Positions 26,627-36,037 of a stretch of DNA of 64,000 bases are shown piece after piece. The notes below the pieces were generated by a model. That model searched no databases and had not been told where the DNA came from. It saw nothing but the letters and a program-made list of their open reading frames with translations. The position numbers and the translations under genes are program-made. The stretch's first letter is position 1; every line of letters begins with the position of its first letter. The DNA is from 20CM-2-55-15 sp964633285 (GTDB taxonomy: Bacteria; Acidobacteriota; Terriglobia; 20CM-2-55-15). The stretch covers positions 104,391 to 168,390 of the forward strand of contig CAZWGA010000004.1 of NCBI GenBank assembly GCA_964633285.1. Direction: 5' to 3'.

Positions 26627-28474
26627 TTGACGCCTGTGACCCAGCAGCAACTGTTTGTCATCTGCTTCGGCGCCGGCACGGTGATTCACGCCATTCTCGT
26701 CGTGCTGGTGCTCAAGCTCAGAGTGCCCGAATCCGATCCGAAGTACTCCGCGTTCCTTCATGGACTTTCGATCGGTCTCATTACCTTTCTGTGGCAATTC
26801 GGAAACTTTCTTGTCGCACTGGTTTGGGCAACTACCGGACAGCCCGCGAGTCCGGTAGCAGTGGCAGGAAACTTTATTCGCGACTGTTCGCTCATTTGTT
26901 TTCCGCTGCTGTTCAGTTACATGTGTGTCTTCGGGTTTGAAATCGAAGGGGGACGCGGCTCCCGGCTGCTCGCTCTGGGCGCTCGATTGAAATATCCGTT
27001 GTGGGTATGGACGGTCATGGGCGTCGGAGTTATGACTGCGGTCAATGCAGGCATGGACGTCCGCTTCATCAATCCGAATGTTGTGTCGCAAGCGACGTTG
27101 TACATCATGCTTTTCTACTTCGGTCTCTTCACAGCGGCCAGCGGGATCGAAAAGAGAAAGGCATCGGCTTCAGGCATCGCCGCGATGGTGCGAGCTCACA
27201 AAGCCGCCATGGCCGCCGCAATCTCCGCGGCTGTTCTCTTTGTTCTCATGCTTGGCGGCTACGCGCATTTTCCGATACCGTTCCTTCCTTACGTCGAACT
27301 GGCGGCGATGATGACGACGGTTCCTTACGCCATCAGCGTAGCGTACCGTCTGTATCAGTTTCCTTTCATGGATGCTTTCCTTCGGGAAGTCATTTCGGGC
27401 GCGCTCCTGCTGATGGTCTTTGTCGCGACGATCGCTCTCGGAGGTTTCGTTCTGCCTGCGGGTTTGGCGGCGTCGTGGATGGTGGCTTGCGCCGTCATTC
27501 TCGTTTATTCCAAGGGCCCGGTGACGCGATGGGTGGAACGGGTGCTGCTCGGTTATGACGAGTCTGCTGAAGAACAGGAAGAGCGGGTCGGCAACGCGAT
27601 TCAGGCATTGACCCAACTGGACGAGTTCAATGCGCGTGTTTCCGAAATCCTTGCCCGCGAGCTGGAAGCTCAGTGGGTCGAAATCGGTTCGTCTTCACGG
27701 CCGGATGCCGTCCATCACTTCGACATCGCAGGCGCGGGAATGTCGCTGTCGATCGGCCCGCGTATTCGCGGACGCCACTACATGAGCAGGCAACTGCGCA
27801 TGGCGCGCACTGCGGCGCTGCAACTTGCCGCGCACCATCATCGGCTTCATCAACAGGAACTACGCGAGCACACGGCTCGCGCGCAGATGCGCGCGCTTCA
27901 GGCGCAGATCAATCCGCATTTCTTGTTCAATACACTGAATGTCCTTTCCAATTTGATTCACACCAATCCTGTGAAAGCCGAACGGGTCACGGAAGAACTG
28001 GCGGAGATCTTCAGATACGCCCTGGAATCCACGCGGCTCGAGTCGGTCAAGGTAGAGGACGAGTTGCGTTTCCTGGAATCCTATCTGGAAATCGAGAAAG
28101 CCCGATTTGAAGAACGGCTGGCGTATTCATTCGATGTCGATCCGGGAATTCGCGTGTTGCAGATTCCGCCGATGATTCTTCAGCCCCTTGTCGAGAACGC
28201 TGTCAAACATGGCATCAGTCCCAAGGTCGAAGGCGGCAAAGTTACGGTGAGCGGGCATCTCGATGGGGTTCGTGTAGTGCTCGGTGTAGAGGACACGGGT
28301 GTCGGCTATCGGGCAGCGTCACGGCAGCGTGGGACCGGGATCGGCCTGACCAATGTGCGGGAGCGTCTCGATCACATCTATGGCGGATCGGCAACAATCA
28401 AACTTGAAGAGGGAAGGAATGGCGGCACTCGAGTCGAATTGATTTTGCCTGAAGCCGCTGGAGTGCCGTCATGA
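26627..28474 (+). CDS. LytS/YehU-type membrane histidine kinase
   Basis: 615 residues if the TTG at 26627 is used; a GTG at 26636 is equally possible. About seven membrane segments occupy residues 5-300. A linker with EEQEERVGNAIQAL follows, then the His_kinase (LytTR-type) domain with H-box QAQINPHFLFNTLNVL (His near 430) and N-box ENAVKHGI, and the ATP lid motif GTGIGLTNVRERL. No HATPase CheY-like fusion is present. It pairs with the LytTR regulator whose ATG overlaps its stop. The input signal would act at the membrane part; the upstream haem-motif protein is a candidate partner (inference). Confidence 0.9.
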   Translation: MTPVTQQQLFVICFGAGTVIHAILVVLVLKLRVPESDPKYSAFLHGLSIGLITFLWQFGNFLVALVWATTGQPASPVAVAGNFIRDCSLICFPLLFSYMCVFGFEIEGGRGSRLLALGARLKYPLWVWTVMGVGVMTAVNAGMDVRFINPNVVSQATLYIMLFYFGLFTAASGIEKRKASASGIAAMVRAHKAAMAAAISAAVLFVLMLGGYAHFPIPFLPYVELAAMMTTVPYAISVAYRLYQFPFMDAFLREVISGALLLMVFVATIALGGFVLPAGLAASWMVACAVILVYSKGPVTRWVERVLLGYDESAEEQEERVGNAIQALTQLDEFNARVSEILARELEAQWVEIGSSSRPDAVHHFDIAGAGMSLSIGPRIRGRHYMSRQLRMARTAALQLAAHHHRLHQQELREHTARAQMRALQAQINPHFLFNTLNVLSNLIHTNPVKAERVTEELAEIFRYALESTRLESVKVEDELRFLESYLEIEKARFEERLAYSFDVDPGIRVLQIPPMILQPLVENAVKHGISPKVEGGKVTVSGHLDGVRVVLGVEDTGVGYRAASRQRGTGIGLTNVRERLDHIYGGSATIKLEEGRNGGTRVELILPEAAGVPS

Positions 28475-29208
28475 AACGCACTGCATTGATTGTGGACGAC
28501 GAGCGCGAAGCGCGCCGACGCCTCGAGCGTTTGCTGGAATCTCATTCGGATACGATAGAGATTATCGGTGAAGCTGTTGACGGCCCATCGGCGGTGTATG
28601 AGATCGAACAACTCCGGCCCGATGTTCTGTTTCTCGATATCGAAATGCCGGGCCTGGACGGTTTCGGAGTTCTGGACTCGATACCGCAGCATCAATGGCC
28701 TATCGTCATCTTCACAACCGCCTATGGACACTACGCGATCCGTGCATTTGAAGTTCATGCGCTGGATTACCTGCTGAAACCCATCACGCAGAAGCGTCTC
28801 GGCGAATGTCTCGCGCGCCTCGAAGAAATCAAACCCGCCTTGCAGCGGGATCACCTGGATCAGGCCCGGCGGGACAATCGGCCGCTGGAGCGGTTGATGG
28901 CGCGGTCGGGTTCGAAATCAATCGTCATTAATGTGAAGGATGTCGTGGCATTTGAGTCCGAGGATAAGCTCGTTTTTGCCCGGACGGCGTCAGGGCGATT
29001 TGTGTTGAATATTACGATGAAGGAGCTTGAAGAACGGCTCGATCCCGATGTTTTCTGCCGTGTCCACAAACAGGCGATCGTGCAGTTGATTCATGCGCGC
29101 GAGGTGCACTCTCTCGCGGGAGGCCATTATCTTTTGAAACTTGGCGATGGGTCGGAAGTGCAGATCGGCAGGAATTACGCGAAAGAGTTTCGCGCTAAAT
29201 TCGGTTAG
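28471..29208 (+). CDS. LytTR-type response regulator
   Basis: 245 residues. The receiver domain (about 1-120) has the acidic pocket VDDE, the phospho-acceptor D56 in FLDIEMPG, a conserved T (IVIFTTAYG) and the LDYLLKPI Lys. The C-terminal 100 or so residues are a LytTR DNA-binding domain (FARTASGRFVLNITMKELEERL, CRVHKQAIV). It is the cognate regulator of the upstream kinase, since its ATGA overlaps the kinase stop. Its stop overlaps the convergent proA stop by four bases. Its targets are unknown. Confidence 0.93.
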   Translation: MKRTALIVDDEREARRRLERLLESHSDTIEIIGEAVDGPSAVYEIEQLRPDVLFLDIEMPGLDGFGVLDSIPQHQWPIVIFTTAYGHYAIRAFEVHALDYLLKPITQKRLGECLARLEEIKPALQRDHLDQARRDNRPLERLMARSGSKSIVINVKDVVAFESEDKLVFARTASGRFVLNITMKELEERLDPDVFCRVHKQAIVQLIHAREVHSLAGGHYLLKLGDGSEVQIGRNYAKEFRAKFG

Positions 29209-30431
29209 CCGGGGCGCTTGCGATGAATGAACTTCTTTGCGTTCTCTCCGCTGTACGTCGCTACGATATGTCCGTTGCCGATCAGGTGGTACTTGTAAAT
29301 CAGCAATCCATCCACGCCGACCGGACCGCGCGCATGCGTCTTATTGGTGCTGACTCCGACTTCGGCGCCGAAGCCATAGCGAAAACCGTCGGCGAATCGA
29401 GTGGATGCGTTCCAATAGACACCCGCTGAATCCACTTCCGTCAGAAATCGCCGGGCATTGCTTTCGTTCTCCGTGACAATGGATTCGGTGTGCGACGAAC
29501 CATACCGGTGAATGTGGTCGATGGCCTCATCCATGTTCCTGACGGTCTTGAAATTCATGATGAGATCCAGGTATTCCGAGCCGTAACCGGAATCCCGCAA
29601 TTCCACTCCGGCTTTTCGCAGGGCCTCGAACACTTCCTCACGATGCCGGAAGTTCGCGTGAATCAGCAGCGTTTCGGCAGCATTACACACAGCCGGATAT
29701 TGAGCCTTGGAATCAACGGCGATTTTCACCGCTTTGCCGGCATCGGCGAACTCATCGATGTAGACGTGGCAAATGCCGTCGGCATGGCCCAGCACAGGAA
29801 TTCTGGTGTTGTTCTGAATGCTTCGAACCATCTCGTTCGATCCACGCGGAATGACAAGATCGATGAGATCGTCCATCTGAAGAAGCTCGGCGATCTCCTC
29901 TCGTGTCGAAACGAGTTGGACGGCATCGGCCACGCCGTATTTTTCAAGAACGCCTCGAATGATTTCACCCAGAGCCGCATTCGTGTTCGCGGCCTCGCGG
30001 CCGCCCTTCAACAGCACGGCGTTGCCGGTCCTGATCGCAAGGGCCGCGATTTGAGGACCCGCGTCGGGGCGCGATTCGTAAATGACGGCCAGCACACCGA
30101 TCGGCGTTTGAACTTTGCGAAGAAGCAAACCTTCGTCCAATTCTGTTTCTTCGAGGATCCGGCCGACCGGATCATCCATCAACGCAATCTGCTCAATTCC
30201 ATTCACTACATCCCGCAGTTTCGAATCGTTCAGCACCAGCCGCTTGTAAACAGGCTCGGGAACGGCGCCTTTGGCCCCGGCAAGGTCCTTTGCATTCGCT
30301 TCGGAAATGAGCGCCGCGTTTTGTTGCAGCGCCACAGCAATGTCTTTCAGGACAGCAGTGCGATCCACGCCAGCGGACAATTTCAGAAATGCGTTGCGGG
30401 CGCGCTCTGCCTGTTGACGTGTTTCATTCAT
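29205..30431 (-). CDS. proA: Glutamate-5-semialdehyde dehydrogenase
   Basis: 408 residues from ATG at 30431. It belongs to the aldehyde dehydrogenase fold: AVIYESRPDAGPQIAALAIRTGNAVLLKGG, SRGSNEMVRSIQ and the Cys in VCNAAETLL, which forms the thiohemiacetal. It reduces gamma-glutamyl phosphate in proline synthesis. It partly overlaps the end of proB (stop at 30424), so the two are translationally linked. It is the last gene of the cluster that runs from the HAD gene through SirB1-like, proB and proA. Confidence 0.95.
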   Translation of the reverse strand: MNETRQQAERARNAFLKLSAGVDRTAVLKDIAVALQQNAALISEANAKDLAGAKGAVPEPVYKRLVLNDSKLRDVVNGIEQIALMDDPVGRILEETELDEGLLLRKVQTPIGVLAVIYESRPDAGPQIAALAIRTGNAVLLKGGREAANTNAALGEIIRGVLEKYGVADAVQLVSTREEIAELLQMDDLIDLVIPRGSNEMVRSIQNNTRIPVLGHADGICHVYIDEFADAGKAVKIAVDSKAQYPAVCNAAETLLIHANFRHREEVFEALRKAGVELRDSGYGSEYLDLIMNFKTVRNMDEAIDHIHRYGSSHTESIVTENESNARRFLTEVDSAGVYWNASTRFADGFRYGFGAEVGVSTNKTHARGPVGVDGLLIYKYHLIGNGHIVATYSGENAKKFIHRKRPG

Positions 30432-31563
30432 AAAATGCGATGTTATTCCGGGTGATAAATGCGTCGTAGTTCTTTGACGTTGCCAGCTTCGCAATCTCGT
30501 CCGAATGTTTGCCGATGAGCTTCGAAGCATCCGCGCTCGAGTAGTTCACAATGCCGCGCGCGATTTCCAGGCCGGCGGGACTGATGATGGAAACCACATC
30601 CCCGTTTTCAAATTCATTTTCGATGCGCGTTACTCCCGCGTACAGGAGGCTTGCGTTTTTCTTCGTGATCGCGTCTAGCGCGCCGTCATTGATATGGATC
30701 CGGCCGGCGACGGATGAAGCAAAAGCGATCCATCGCCGCTTCTCACCAAGCTGCGCGGATTTTCCCGCGAACAATGTCCCCTCCTCTTCGCCGCCGAGGA
30801 CTGAGGCAAGAATGTGCGGCTTCAGGCCATTTGCAATGATCGCCATGCCGCCCGAGTTCATTGCAATGCGCGCGGCCTGAAGCTTCGTCGCCATTCCTCC
30901 GCGGCCGCGCGCGGATTTGCGTCCGGCGAGGGCTTCGACTTCTGCAGTGATCTCCTGAATGAGGGGAATCATTTCGGCCTTCGGATTCTCGCGAGGATTC
31001 TCAGTGAAAAGTCCGTCGACATCGGATAACAGCACAAGCAGCGCCGCCTCCAGCTTACTCATGACCAGAGCGCTCAGCTTGTCGTTGTCTCCGAAGCTTG
31101 GACTGCGATCCGTGATTTCAAGTTCGCTCGTGGACACCGTGTCGTTCTCGTTGATGACCGGAATGACTCCCATATCGAGAAGAGTCGTTAGCGTGTGACG
31201 AAGATTCAAATACCGCTGACGGCCGGAAAAATCTTCTTCCGTCAGAAGAATCTGGGCGGCCGTCAGGTTGTATTTGGCGAAGCCCTGCTCGTAGAGATTC
31301 ATCAGGCGGCTTTGCCCGATCGCGGCCAGGGCCTGTTTTTGCGCGAGCGAGGCGTTGGATGATTTTATCTTTACCGCGTCCGCGCCCAGCGCAACGGCGC
31401 CGGATGAAACGACGATGATCTGCCGGCCGGCCAGGCGGGCCGCGGCGATGTCTTCGATGAACGAGAAGATGCGCCCCAATGCAATCGCACCGCCGTCATT
31501 GAAAAAAAGGTTCGAGCCCAGCTTTACGACAACGCGCCTGGCCTCGCGAATACGGTCACGCAT
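30424..31563 (-). CDS. proB: Glutamate 5-kinase
   Basis: 379 residues. An amino-acid kinase domain (VVVKLGSNLF, SSGAVALGAD, NENDTVST, DVDGLFTENP, GRGGMATKLQAA) comes first, and a PUA domain at the C-terminus. It catalyses ATP-dependent phosphorylation of glutamate, the first committed step to proline, with feedback inhibition expected through the kinase domain. It is co-transcribed with proA. The ATG at 31563 lies 21 bases after the stop of the upstream SirB1-like gene. Confidence 0.96.
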   Translation of the reverse strand: MRDRIREARRVVVKLGSNLFFNDGGAIALGRIFSFIEDIAAARLAGRQIIVVSSGAVALGADAVKIKSSNASLAQKQALAAIGQSRLMNLYEQGFAKYNLTAAQILLTEEDFSGRQRYLNLRHTLTTLLDMGVIPVINENDTVSTSELEITDRSPSFGDNDKLSALVMSKLEAALLVLLSDVDGLFTENPRENPKAEMIPLIQEITAEVEALAGRKSARGRGGMATKLQAARIAMNSGGMAIIANGLKPHILASVLGGEEEGTLFAGKSAQLGEKRRWIAFASSVAGRIHINDGALDAITKKNASLLYAGVTRIENEFENGDVVSIISPAGLEIARGIVNYSSADASKLIGKHSDEIAKLATSKNYDAFITRNNIAFYE

Positions 31564-31584
31564 GAGGGATATAGTAGCGTAAAT

Positions 31585-32418
31585 CTAATTCATCATTGCC
31601 TGGATGCGGCGGAGTTCCGTCACGTGACTCTCGATTTCTTCACGATCTTTGGATGGGGGAGAATTTTTCAGATAGTGATCAAGGTCGCGAATAGCGCCGT
31701 CAAACTGGCGAAGCTGCAGCTTCAACAGGCCGCGGTCGCGAAACTGCACGACATTCTCCGGATCGACCATCAACATCATGTCGACAATCATGAGGCCCTT
31801 GTCGAACGCATCGGACTTGACGTAGATGTCTTTCAGGTTGTGCAGCATTCGCCAAAGGATCTGGCGATTGGTTACACGTCCGAGCAGCCGCTCCTCAAAC
31901 TCAACGGCATCGCCATACCGCCCATGAATCCGCTCGCGGCATTCGTCGCGGGTCAGAAGCGCGCCGCGGTTGAAGGGATCGAGAAAGAACTCTTCGTTGC
32001 GCCCGGAGTATTTCACGATGAAATGGCCCGGCATACCAACGCCAACGATTGGAAAATCCAGGCGTCGGGAAACTTCCATATAAACCGCGGAAAGTGTAAT
32101 TGGAATTCCAACGCGGCGATCCAGAACGGCATTGAAGAAACTGTTTCGCGGATCGTAGTAGTCCTCGGTGTTGCCGCGGAATCCGAAAGTTTCAAAGAGA
32201 ACGCTGTTGATGTTTTCCGCGGTTTCGAACGGCGAGGTCTCCGGCTTTAATCGTTGCCGCGCGACTTCGGCCATATGATCGAGCATGTCGAGATAAGGAC
32301 TGATTTCGATTTGCGGGTATTCTTCGCACGCGACGAGCAGCGCGGCTTCCGCGAGAGGAACGGCGCTATCGGGCAGCGTTACGAGTTGTTGAAACGTTTT
32401 GCGTGATCGAATACTCAC
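31585..32418 (-). CDS. SirB1-like protein (transglutaminase-like fold with C-terminal TPR)
   Basis: 277 residues from a GTG at 32418 that overlaps the stop of the upstream HAD gene as GTGA. A SirB1/Transglut_core2 domain (NSVLFETFGFRGNTEDYYDPRNSFFNAVLDRRVGIPITLS, GMPGHFIVKY) comes first, then TPR-like helices (LLKLQLRQFDGAIRDLDHYLKN). The family is common near genes for envelope or sporulation functions, but its activity is not settled. The longer in-frame extension to 32532 would overlap the HAD gene by 118 bases and was not used. Confidence 0.88.
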   Translation of the reverse strand: MSIRSRKTFQQLVTLPDSAVPLAEAALLVACEEYPQIEISPYLDMLDHMAEVARQRLKPETSPFETAENINSVLFETFGFRGNTEDYYDPRNSFFNAVLDRRVGIPITLSAVYMEVSRRLDFPIVGVGMPGHFIVKYSGRNEEFFLDPFNRGALLTRDECRERIHGRYGDAVEFEERLLGRVTNRQILWRMLHNLKDIYVKSDAFDKGLMIVDMMLMVDPENVVQFRDRGLLKLQLRQFDGAIRDLDHYLKNSPPSKDREEIESHVTELRRIQAMMN

Positions 32419-33095
32419 TTTGAAACTTCTCTCTCCAGCCAGGATCGAAAATCCGAGATCGAATCGATGATCCATTCCGGCGAAGCGGTTCGTAAGCGAT
32501 CCGGCCCGTACGAGTGCGCAATGGCGAGGCAACGCATGCCGGCTTCGTGGGCGGATTGAATACCTCCAATGGAGTCTTCAATCGCCACACATTGGGAAAC
32601 CAGCAGCGACGGGTCGCTGTCTCTGAGTCTCTCATGGGCGCGTAAGAACGGTTCCGGATGAGGCTTCCCCAGCTTCACATCTTCTGCCGAGACAATGGCG
32701 CTGAAGCAAGCCTGAAGTCCACCCTGGCCAAGGATATGGCGAATTTCCTCTCCTCTCGCGCCGGATGCAATGGCCAGCGGACATCGCGCCGCGGCGGCGC
32801 GCACCGCGGCCCCGGCGCCGCCAAACAATACCGTTTTTGCCGCGATCGCCTGAAAGTAATGAACGCTCTTGCGGCGGACCAAATCGTCCAGTTTATCCGC
32901 GGGAAGCGGTCTGGAGTTCTCCTGAAACAGGGTTTTGAAACAATCCCAATCGTTCAAGGGAAGGTAACGATCCAGGTACTCTTCGTCAGTAAACGTCAGT
33001 CCTTCTTCCAGGGCAACCTGGCGAAAGGCTTCCATGTGGATTGGATCGTCATCAGCAAGCACCCCGTTGAAATCGAAGATCAGAGCGCGGATCAT
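32415..33095 (-). CDS. HAD-superfamily phosphatase-like protein with altered motif I
   Basis: 226 residues of the subclass IA/beta-phosphoglucomutase type, with a helical cap after IFDFNGVLADDDPIHMEAF. Motif I reads DFNGV, so the second Asp of the usual DxDx(V/T) is Asn; this residue is normally the general acid/base. Motif II (IASGARG), motif III (KLGKPHPEP) and the acidic motif IV (AIEDSIGGI) look intact. The change may reduce or alter activity, although variants of this kind exist in acidobacterial homologues I recall. It is the first gene in the HAD/SirB1/proBA cluster and diverges from thiO with 33 bases between. Confidence 0.85.
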   Translation of the reverse strand: MIRALIFDFNGVLADDDPIHMEAFRQVALEEGLTFTDEEYLDRYLPLNDWDCFKTLFQENSRPLPADKLDDLVRRKSVHYFQAIAAKTVLFGGAGAAVRAAAARCPLAIASGARGEEIRHILGQGGLQACFSAIVSAEDVKLGKPHPEPFLRAHERLRDSDPSLLVSQCVAIEDSIGGIQSAHEAGMRCLAIAHSYGPDRLRTASPEWIIDSISDFRSWLEREVSK

Positions 33096-33128
33096 GCGTG
33101 CCTAGCCTAACACAGGTAGAATACCCGG

Positions 33129-34226
33129 ATGCATGAGGTCATCATCATCGGCGGGGGTGTGATTGGATTGTCGATCGCGCGCGCCCTTGCCGGCCGCAAA
33201 TCCGTGCTGGTTCTGGATCGCGGCGCGACGGGTCACGGAACTTCGCGCGCCGCCGCGGGTATGTTGAGTCCTCTGAGCGAGGCCGATGACCAGGGACCCT
33301 TTTTTCAGCTCTGCCGGTCGAGCCTGTCGATGTTCGACTCCTTTGTGGAAGAACTTCAGCAGGAAACAGGTGTCGATACCGGTTACTCGACGGAGGGATT
33401 GATTTCGATTGCCTCCTCTGATGAAAGCGCCGATCTGTTTCAGCGCCGATTTGAATGGCAGCACCGCGCTGGATTTCATGTGGAATTGCTTTCGGCCTCC
33501 GGCGTTCTAAAGCTCGAACCTTTAATTACCGCTCGAGTTGTGCTGGCATCGTTCATGCCCGATGAACGTTCGGTTTCACCGCGACGCCTTGTGAATGCCC
33601 TGCGGGAGTCGTGTTTAATTCGCGGCGTTGAAATCCGTACGGGAATGCCTGTGGATCGTATTTCAGAGAATGCGGTTCATCTTGGACGCATGACGATGGA
33701 AGCTCCTGCGATCGTTATTTCGTCCGGTGTGTGGAGCGGAGAGGTTGCAGGGTTGAATCCGCCTGTTCCCGTGAAGCCTCGCAAGGGACAGATTCTGTCG
33801 CTTGAAATGCCGCGAAACGCCTTTCGACGAATGATTCGCTGGGGCGGCGCTTATTTTGTTCCGCGATCGACGGGTGAACTTGTCGTGGGCGCCACCAATG
33901 AAGATGCCGGATTCGACTTGTCCATAACGGCTGCGGGGCTTGGGCAATTATTAACCGATGCCCGGCAGATTTCATCGCACGTGGGCTCCTATCGGATACT
34001 CGAAACATGGACAGGACTACGGCCGGCAACTCCGGATGAATTGCCGATCATTGGTCCCAGCGCCATCCCCGGTGTGTACTATGCAACGGGCCATTATCGA
34101 AACGGAATCCTGCTCGCGCCGATTACGGCTGCGATTGTCGCGGACCTTGTCGACCGCCGGAAACCGGATGTGTCGATGGAGCCCTATGCTCCCGAGCGAT
34201 TTGAACGGGCGCGTTCCCGTGTATAA
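33129..34226 (+). CDS. thiO: Glycine oxidase ThiO-like FAD oxidoreductase
   Basis: 365 residues with the Rossmann FAD motif IIGGGVIGLSIARAL at residues 5-19 and SRAAAGMLSP shortly after. The C-terminal half has the family features RKGQILSLEMP, VPRSTGELVVGATNEDAGF and ETWTGLRPATPDELPIIGP, and the closing YATGHYRNGILLAPITA. ThiO makes dehydroglycine for the thiazole of thiamine. A thiamine operon is not present, though. It is followed ten bases later by mqnE on the same strand; co-transcription is likely, although the functional link is unclear. Confidence 0.9.
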   Translation: MHEVIIIGGGVIGLSIARALAGRKSVLVLDRGATGHGTSRAAAGMLSPLSEADDQGPFFQLCRSSLSMFDSFVEELQQETGVDTGYSTEGLISIASSDESADLFQRRFEWQHRAGFHVELLSASGVLKLEPLITARVVLASFMPDERSVSPRRLVNALRESCLIRGVEIRTGMPVDRISENAVHLGRMTMEAPAIVISSGVWSGEVAGLNPPVPVKPRKGQILSLEMPRNAFRRMIRWGGAYFVPRSTGELVVGATNEDAGFDLSITAAGLGQLLTDARQISSHVGSYRILETWTGLRPATPDELPIIGPSAIPGVYYATGHYRNGILLAPITAAIVADLVDRRKPDVSMEPYAPERFERARSRV

Positions 34227-34236
34227 TTTCCGAACT

Positions 34237-35331
34237 GTGTCGATTGAAAACACCATCACCGGGAAGGTTCATCGCGGAGAACGGCTCTCCTTTGACGAGG
34301 GTGTCGAGCTTTTTCGCTCGAACGACATCATTGCCCTGGGACGCCTGGCGAACCACACACGCGAGCGTTTGAATGGAAACCTGGCGTATTACAACGTCAA
34401 TCGGCATATCAATTACACGAACGTCTGCGTCATCGACTGCCAGCTTTGCCAGGGTGCGTACGCGCGCAAACCTGGTCAGGACGGCGGTTACACTATGCAG
34501 CTCGAACAGGTATTCCATTTCGCCGAAAAGGAATACTCCGATTCGCTGACGGAGTTTCACATTGTCGGCGGTTTGAATCCGGACCTTCCGTTTGACTACT
34601 ACCTGGATCTGCTTCGCGGATTGAAGCAGCGGTTTCCCGCCGTTCACTTGAAAGCGTTCACGATGGTTGAACTCGATTTCTTCGTGAAGATCTCACGGCG
34701 TCCGCTCGAGTGGGTCATTGGCGAATTGCGAGACGCCGGCATGGGAAGCTGTCCGGGCGGCGGTGCGGAAATCTTCGCGGAACGCGCCCGGCCGTTGATT
34801 GCCGGTCACAAGATTTCGGGACCGCGCTGGCTCGAAGTCGCGCGGGTGGTTCATCACATGGGCATTCGATCGAACGCGACAATGCTCTACGGTCATATCG
34901 AAACTTTTGAAGAGCGCGTCGACCATCTGATCCGGCTTCGCGAGCTTCAGGATGAGACTCACGGTTTCAATTGTTTTATCCCGCTTGCGTTCCATCCCGA
35001 GCACACGGTCTACTCGCATTTGCCTGCCACAACGGGCATGGATGATCTGAAGGTCATTGCCTTGTCGCGGCTCATGCTGGATAACTTTCCCCACATCAAA
35101 GCCTATTGGGTGACGCTGACGCCATCTCTGGCCCAAATCGCGTTGCGGTTTGGCGCCGACGACCTCGATGGCACGATCATCGAAGAGCGCATTATCCATG
35201 GAGCCGGTACACCGACGAGTCCGGGCATGACACGCGCTCAAATCGAAAAACTCATTCGTGACGCGGGCCGCACACCCGTCGAACGCGACACGCTCTACCA
35301 TCCTGTCCAGCGAGTTTCAGAGCTTGTTTAA
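34237..35331 (+). CDS. mqnE: Aminofutalosine synthase MqnE-like radical SAM enzyme
   Basis: 364 residues from a GTG at 34237, ten bases after the thiO stop. The [4Fe-4S] motif is CVIDCQLC (CxxxCxxC). The rest (HIVGGLNPDLPFDYYLDLLRGLKQ, IKAFTMVE-like HLKAFTMVELDFF, GSCPGGGAEIF, SNATMLYGHIE, FIPLAFHPEHT) matches the MqnE/CofH/MqnC family and best resembles MqnE, which adds the enol ether to SAM in the futalosine route to menaquinone. The longer frame to 33958 overlaps thiO and is rejected. Other mqn genes are not here. Confidence 0.9.
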   Translation: MSIENTITGKVHRGERLSFDEGVELFRSNDIIALGRLANHTRERLNGNLAYYNVNRHINYTNVCVIDCQLCQGAYARKPGQDGGYTMQLEQVFHFAEKEYSDSLTEFHIVGGLNPDLPFDYYLDLLRGLKQRFPAVHLKAFTMVELDFFVKISRRPLEWVIGELRDAGMGSCPGGGAEIFAERARPLIAGHKISGPRWLEVARVVHHMGIRSNATMLYGHIETFEERVDHLIRLRELQDETHGFNCFIPLAFHPEHTVYSHLPATTGMDDLKVIALSRLMLDNFPHIKAYWVTLTPSLAQIALRFGADDLDGTIIEERIIHGAGTPTSPGMTRAQIEKLIRDAGRTPVERDTLYHPVQRVSELV

Positions 35332-35341
35332 TCCCCGTGTG

Positions 35342-36037
35342 ATGGCTCTGGCCAGGAGCCTTGTTCCCGAAGGACTGTATAGGAAACTCGATCCCTTCGA
35401 AGCTGCGATTGAAACCTTTGTGCGCGGAATTGCCGCCGAGATCCCGCCGGGACAGCGAGTGCTGGATGCAGGTGCGGGAGAAGGCCGGTTCAAAGAGTTT
35501 TTCGGGCATGCCGAATACGTCGGCATCGACTCCGCTCAGGGCGATCCATCCTGGAACTATTCCCGGCTGGATGTCCTTGGCCGGCTCGAGGAACTGCCGT
35601 TTCCCGATGGCTCCTTTGATCATGTGGTTTCGATCGTGGTGCTCGAGCATACGCCGCGGCCCGGGCGCGTCGTTGAAGAATTCCGGAGGGTTCTAAAGCC
35701 CAAAGGAATGGTGCACATGGTCGTCCCGCATATGTGGGAAGAGCATCAGCGGCCAAACGACTTTTTCCGGTTTACGTCGAACGGAATCCGTTATTTGCTG
35801 CAGGGATCGGGAATCCGGATCCGGAAGATTCATCCCGTTGGAGGATTCTTCTGGCAACTCGGCCGCCGCCTGATGGGTGTTCTTTCCTATACACAACAGG
35901 GTTGGCGATGGCTGTTATTTCCTGTGCTGGCGCCGGTTTTTGGCCTGCTGCTGCCGCTATGCTGTTATTATCTAGACTCCCTCGATCAAGACCGCGCGTA
36001 TACGCTGGGGTTCATCGCTGAAGGCTGGAAACAATGA
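35342..36037 (+). CDS. SAM-dependent methyltransferase with C-terminal hydrophobic segment
   Basis: 231 residues from ATG 35342 (GTG 35339 is an alternative; a start at 35258 would overlap mqnE by 74 bases). It has class I motifs: VLDAGAGEGRFKEFFG, then FPDGSFDHVVSIVVLEHTPRP and VLKPKGMVHMVVPH. The C-terminal part is very hydrophobic (LLFPVLAPVFGLLLPLCCYYL), suggesting that it sits at the membrane. The substrate is unknown. It is followed, with an ATGA overlap, by a radical SAM/SPASM protein. Confidence 0.82.
   Translation: MALARSLVPEGLYRKLDPFEAAIETFVRGIAAEIPPGQRVLDAGAGEGRFKEFFGHAEYVGIDSAQGDPSWNYSRLDVLGRLEELPFPDGSFDHVVSIVVLEHTPRPGRVVEEFRRVLKPKGMVHMVVPHMWEEHQRPNDFFRFTSNGIRYLLQGSGIRIRKIHPVGGFFWQLGRRLMGVLSYTQQGWRWLLFPVLAPVFGLLLPLCCYYLDSLDQDRAYTLGFIAEGWKQ

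Noticed and set aside
33958..34236. Upstream extension of mqnE within thiO
   Set aside because: The added residues overlap a well-conserved part of thiO in another frame and lack any family similarity.
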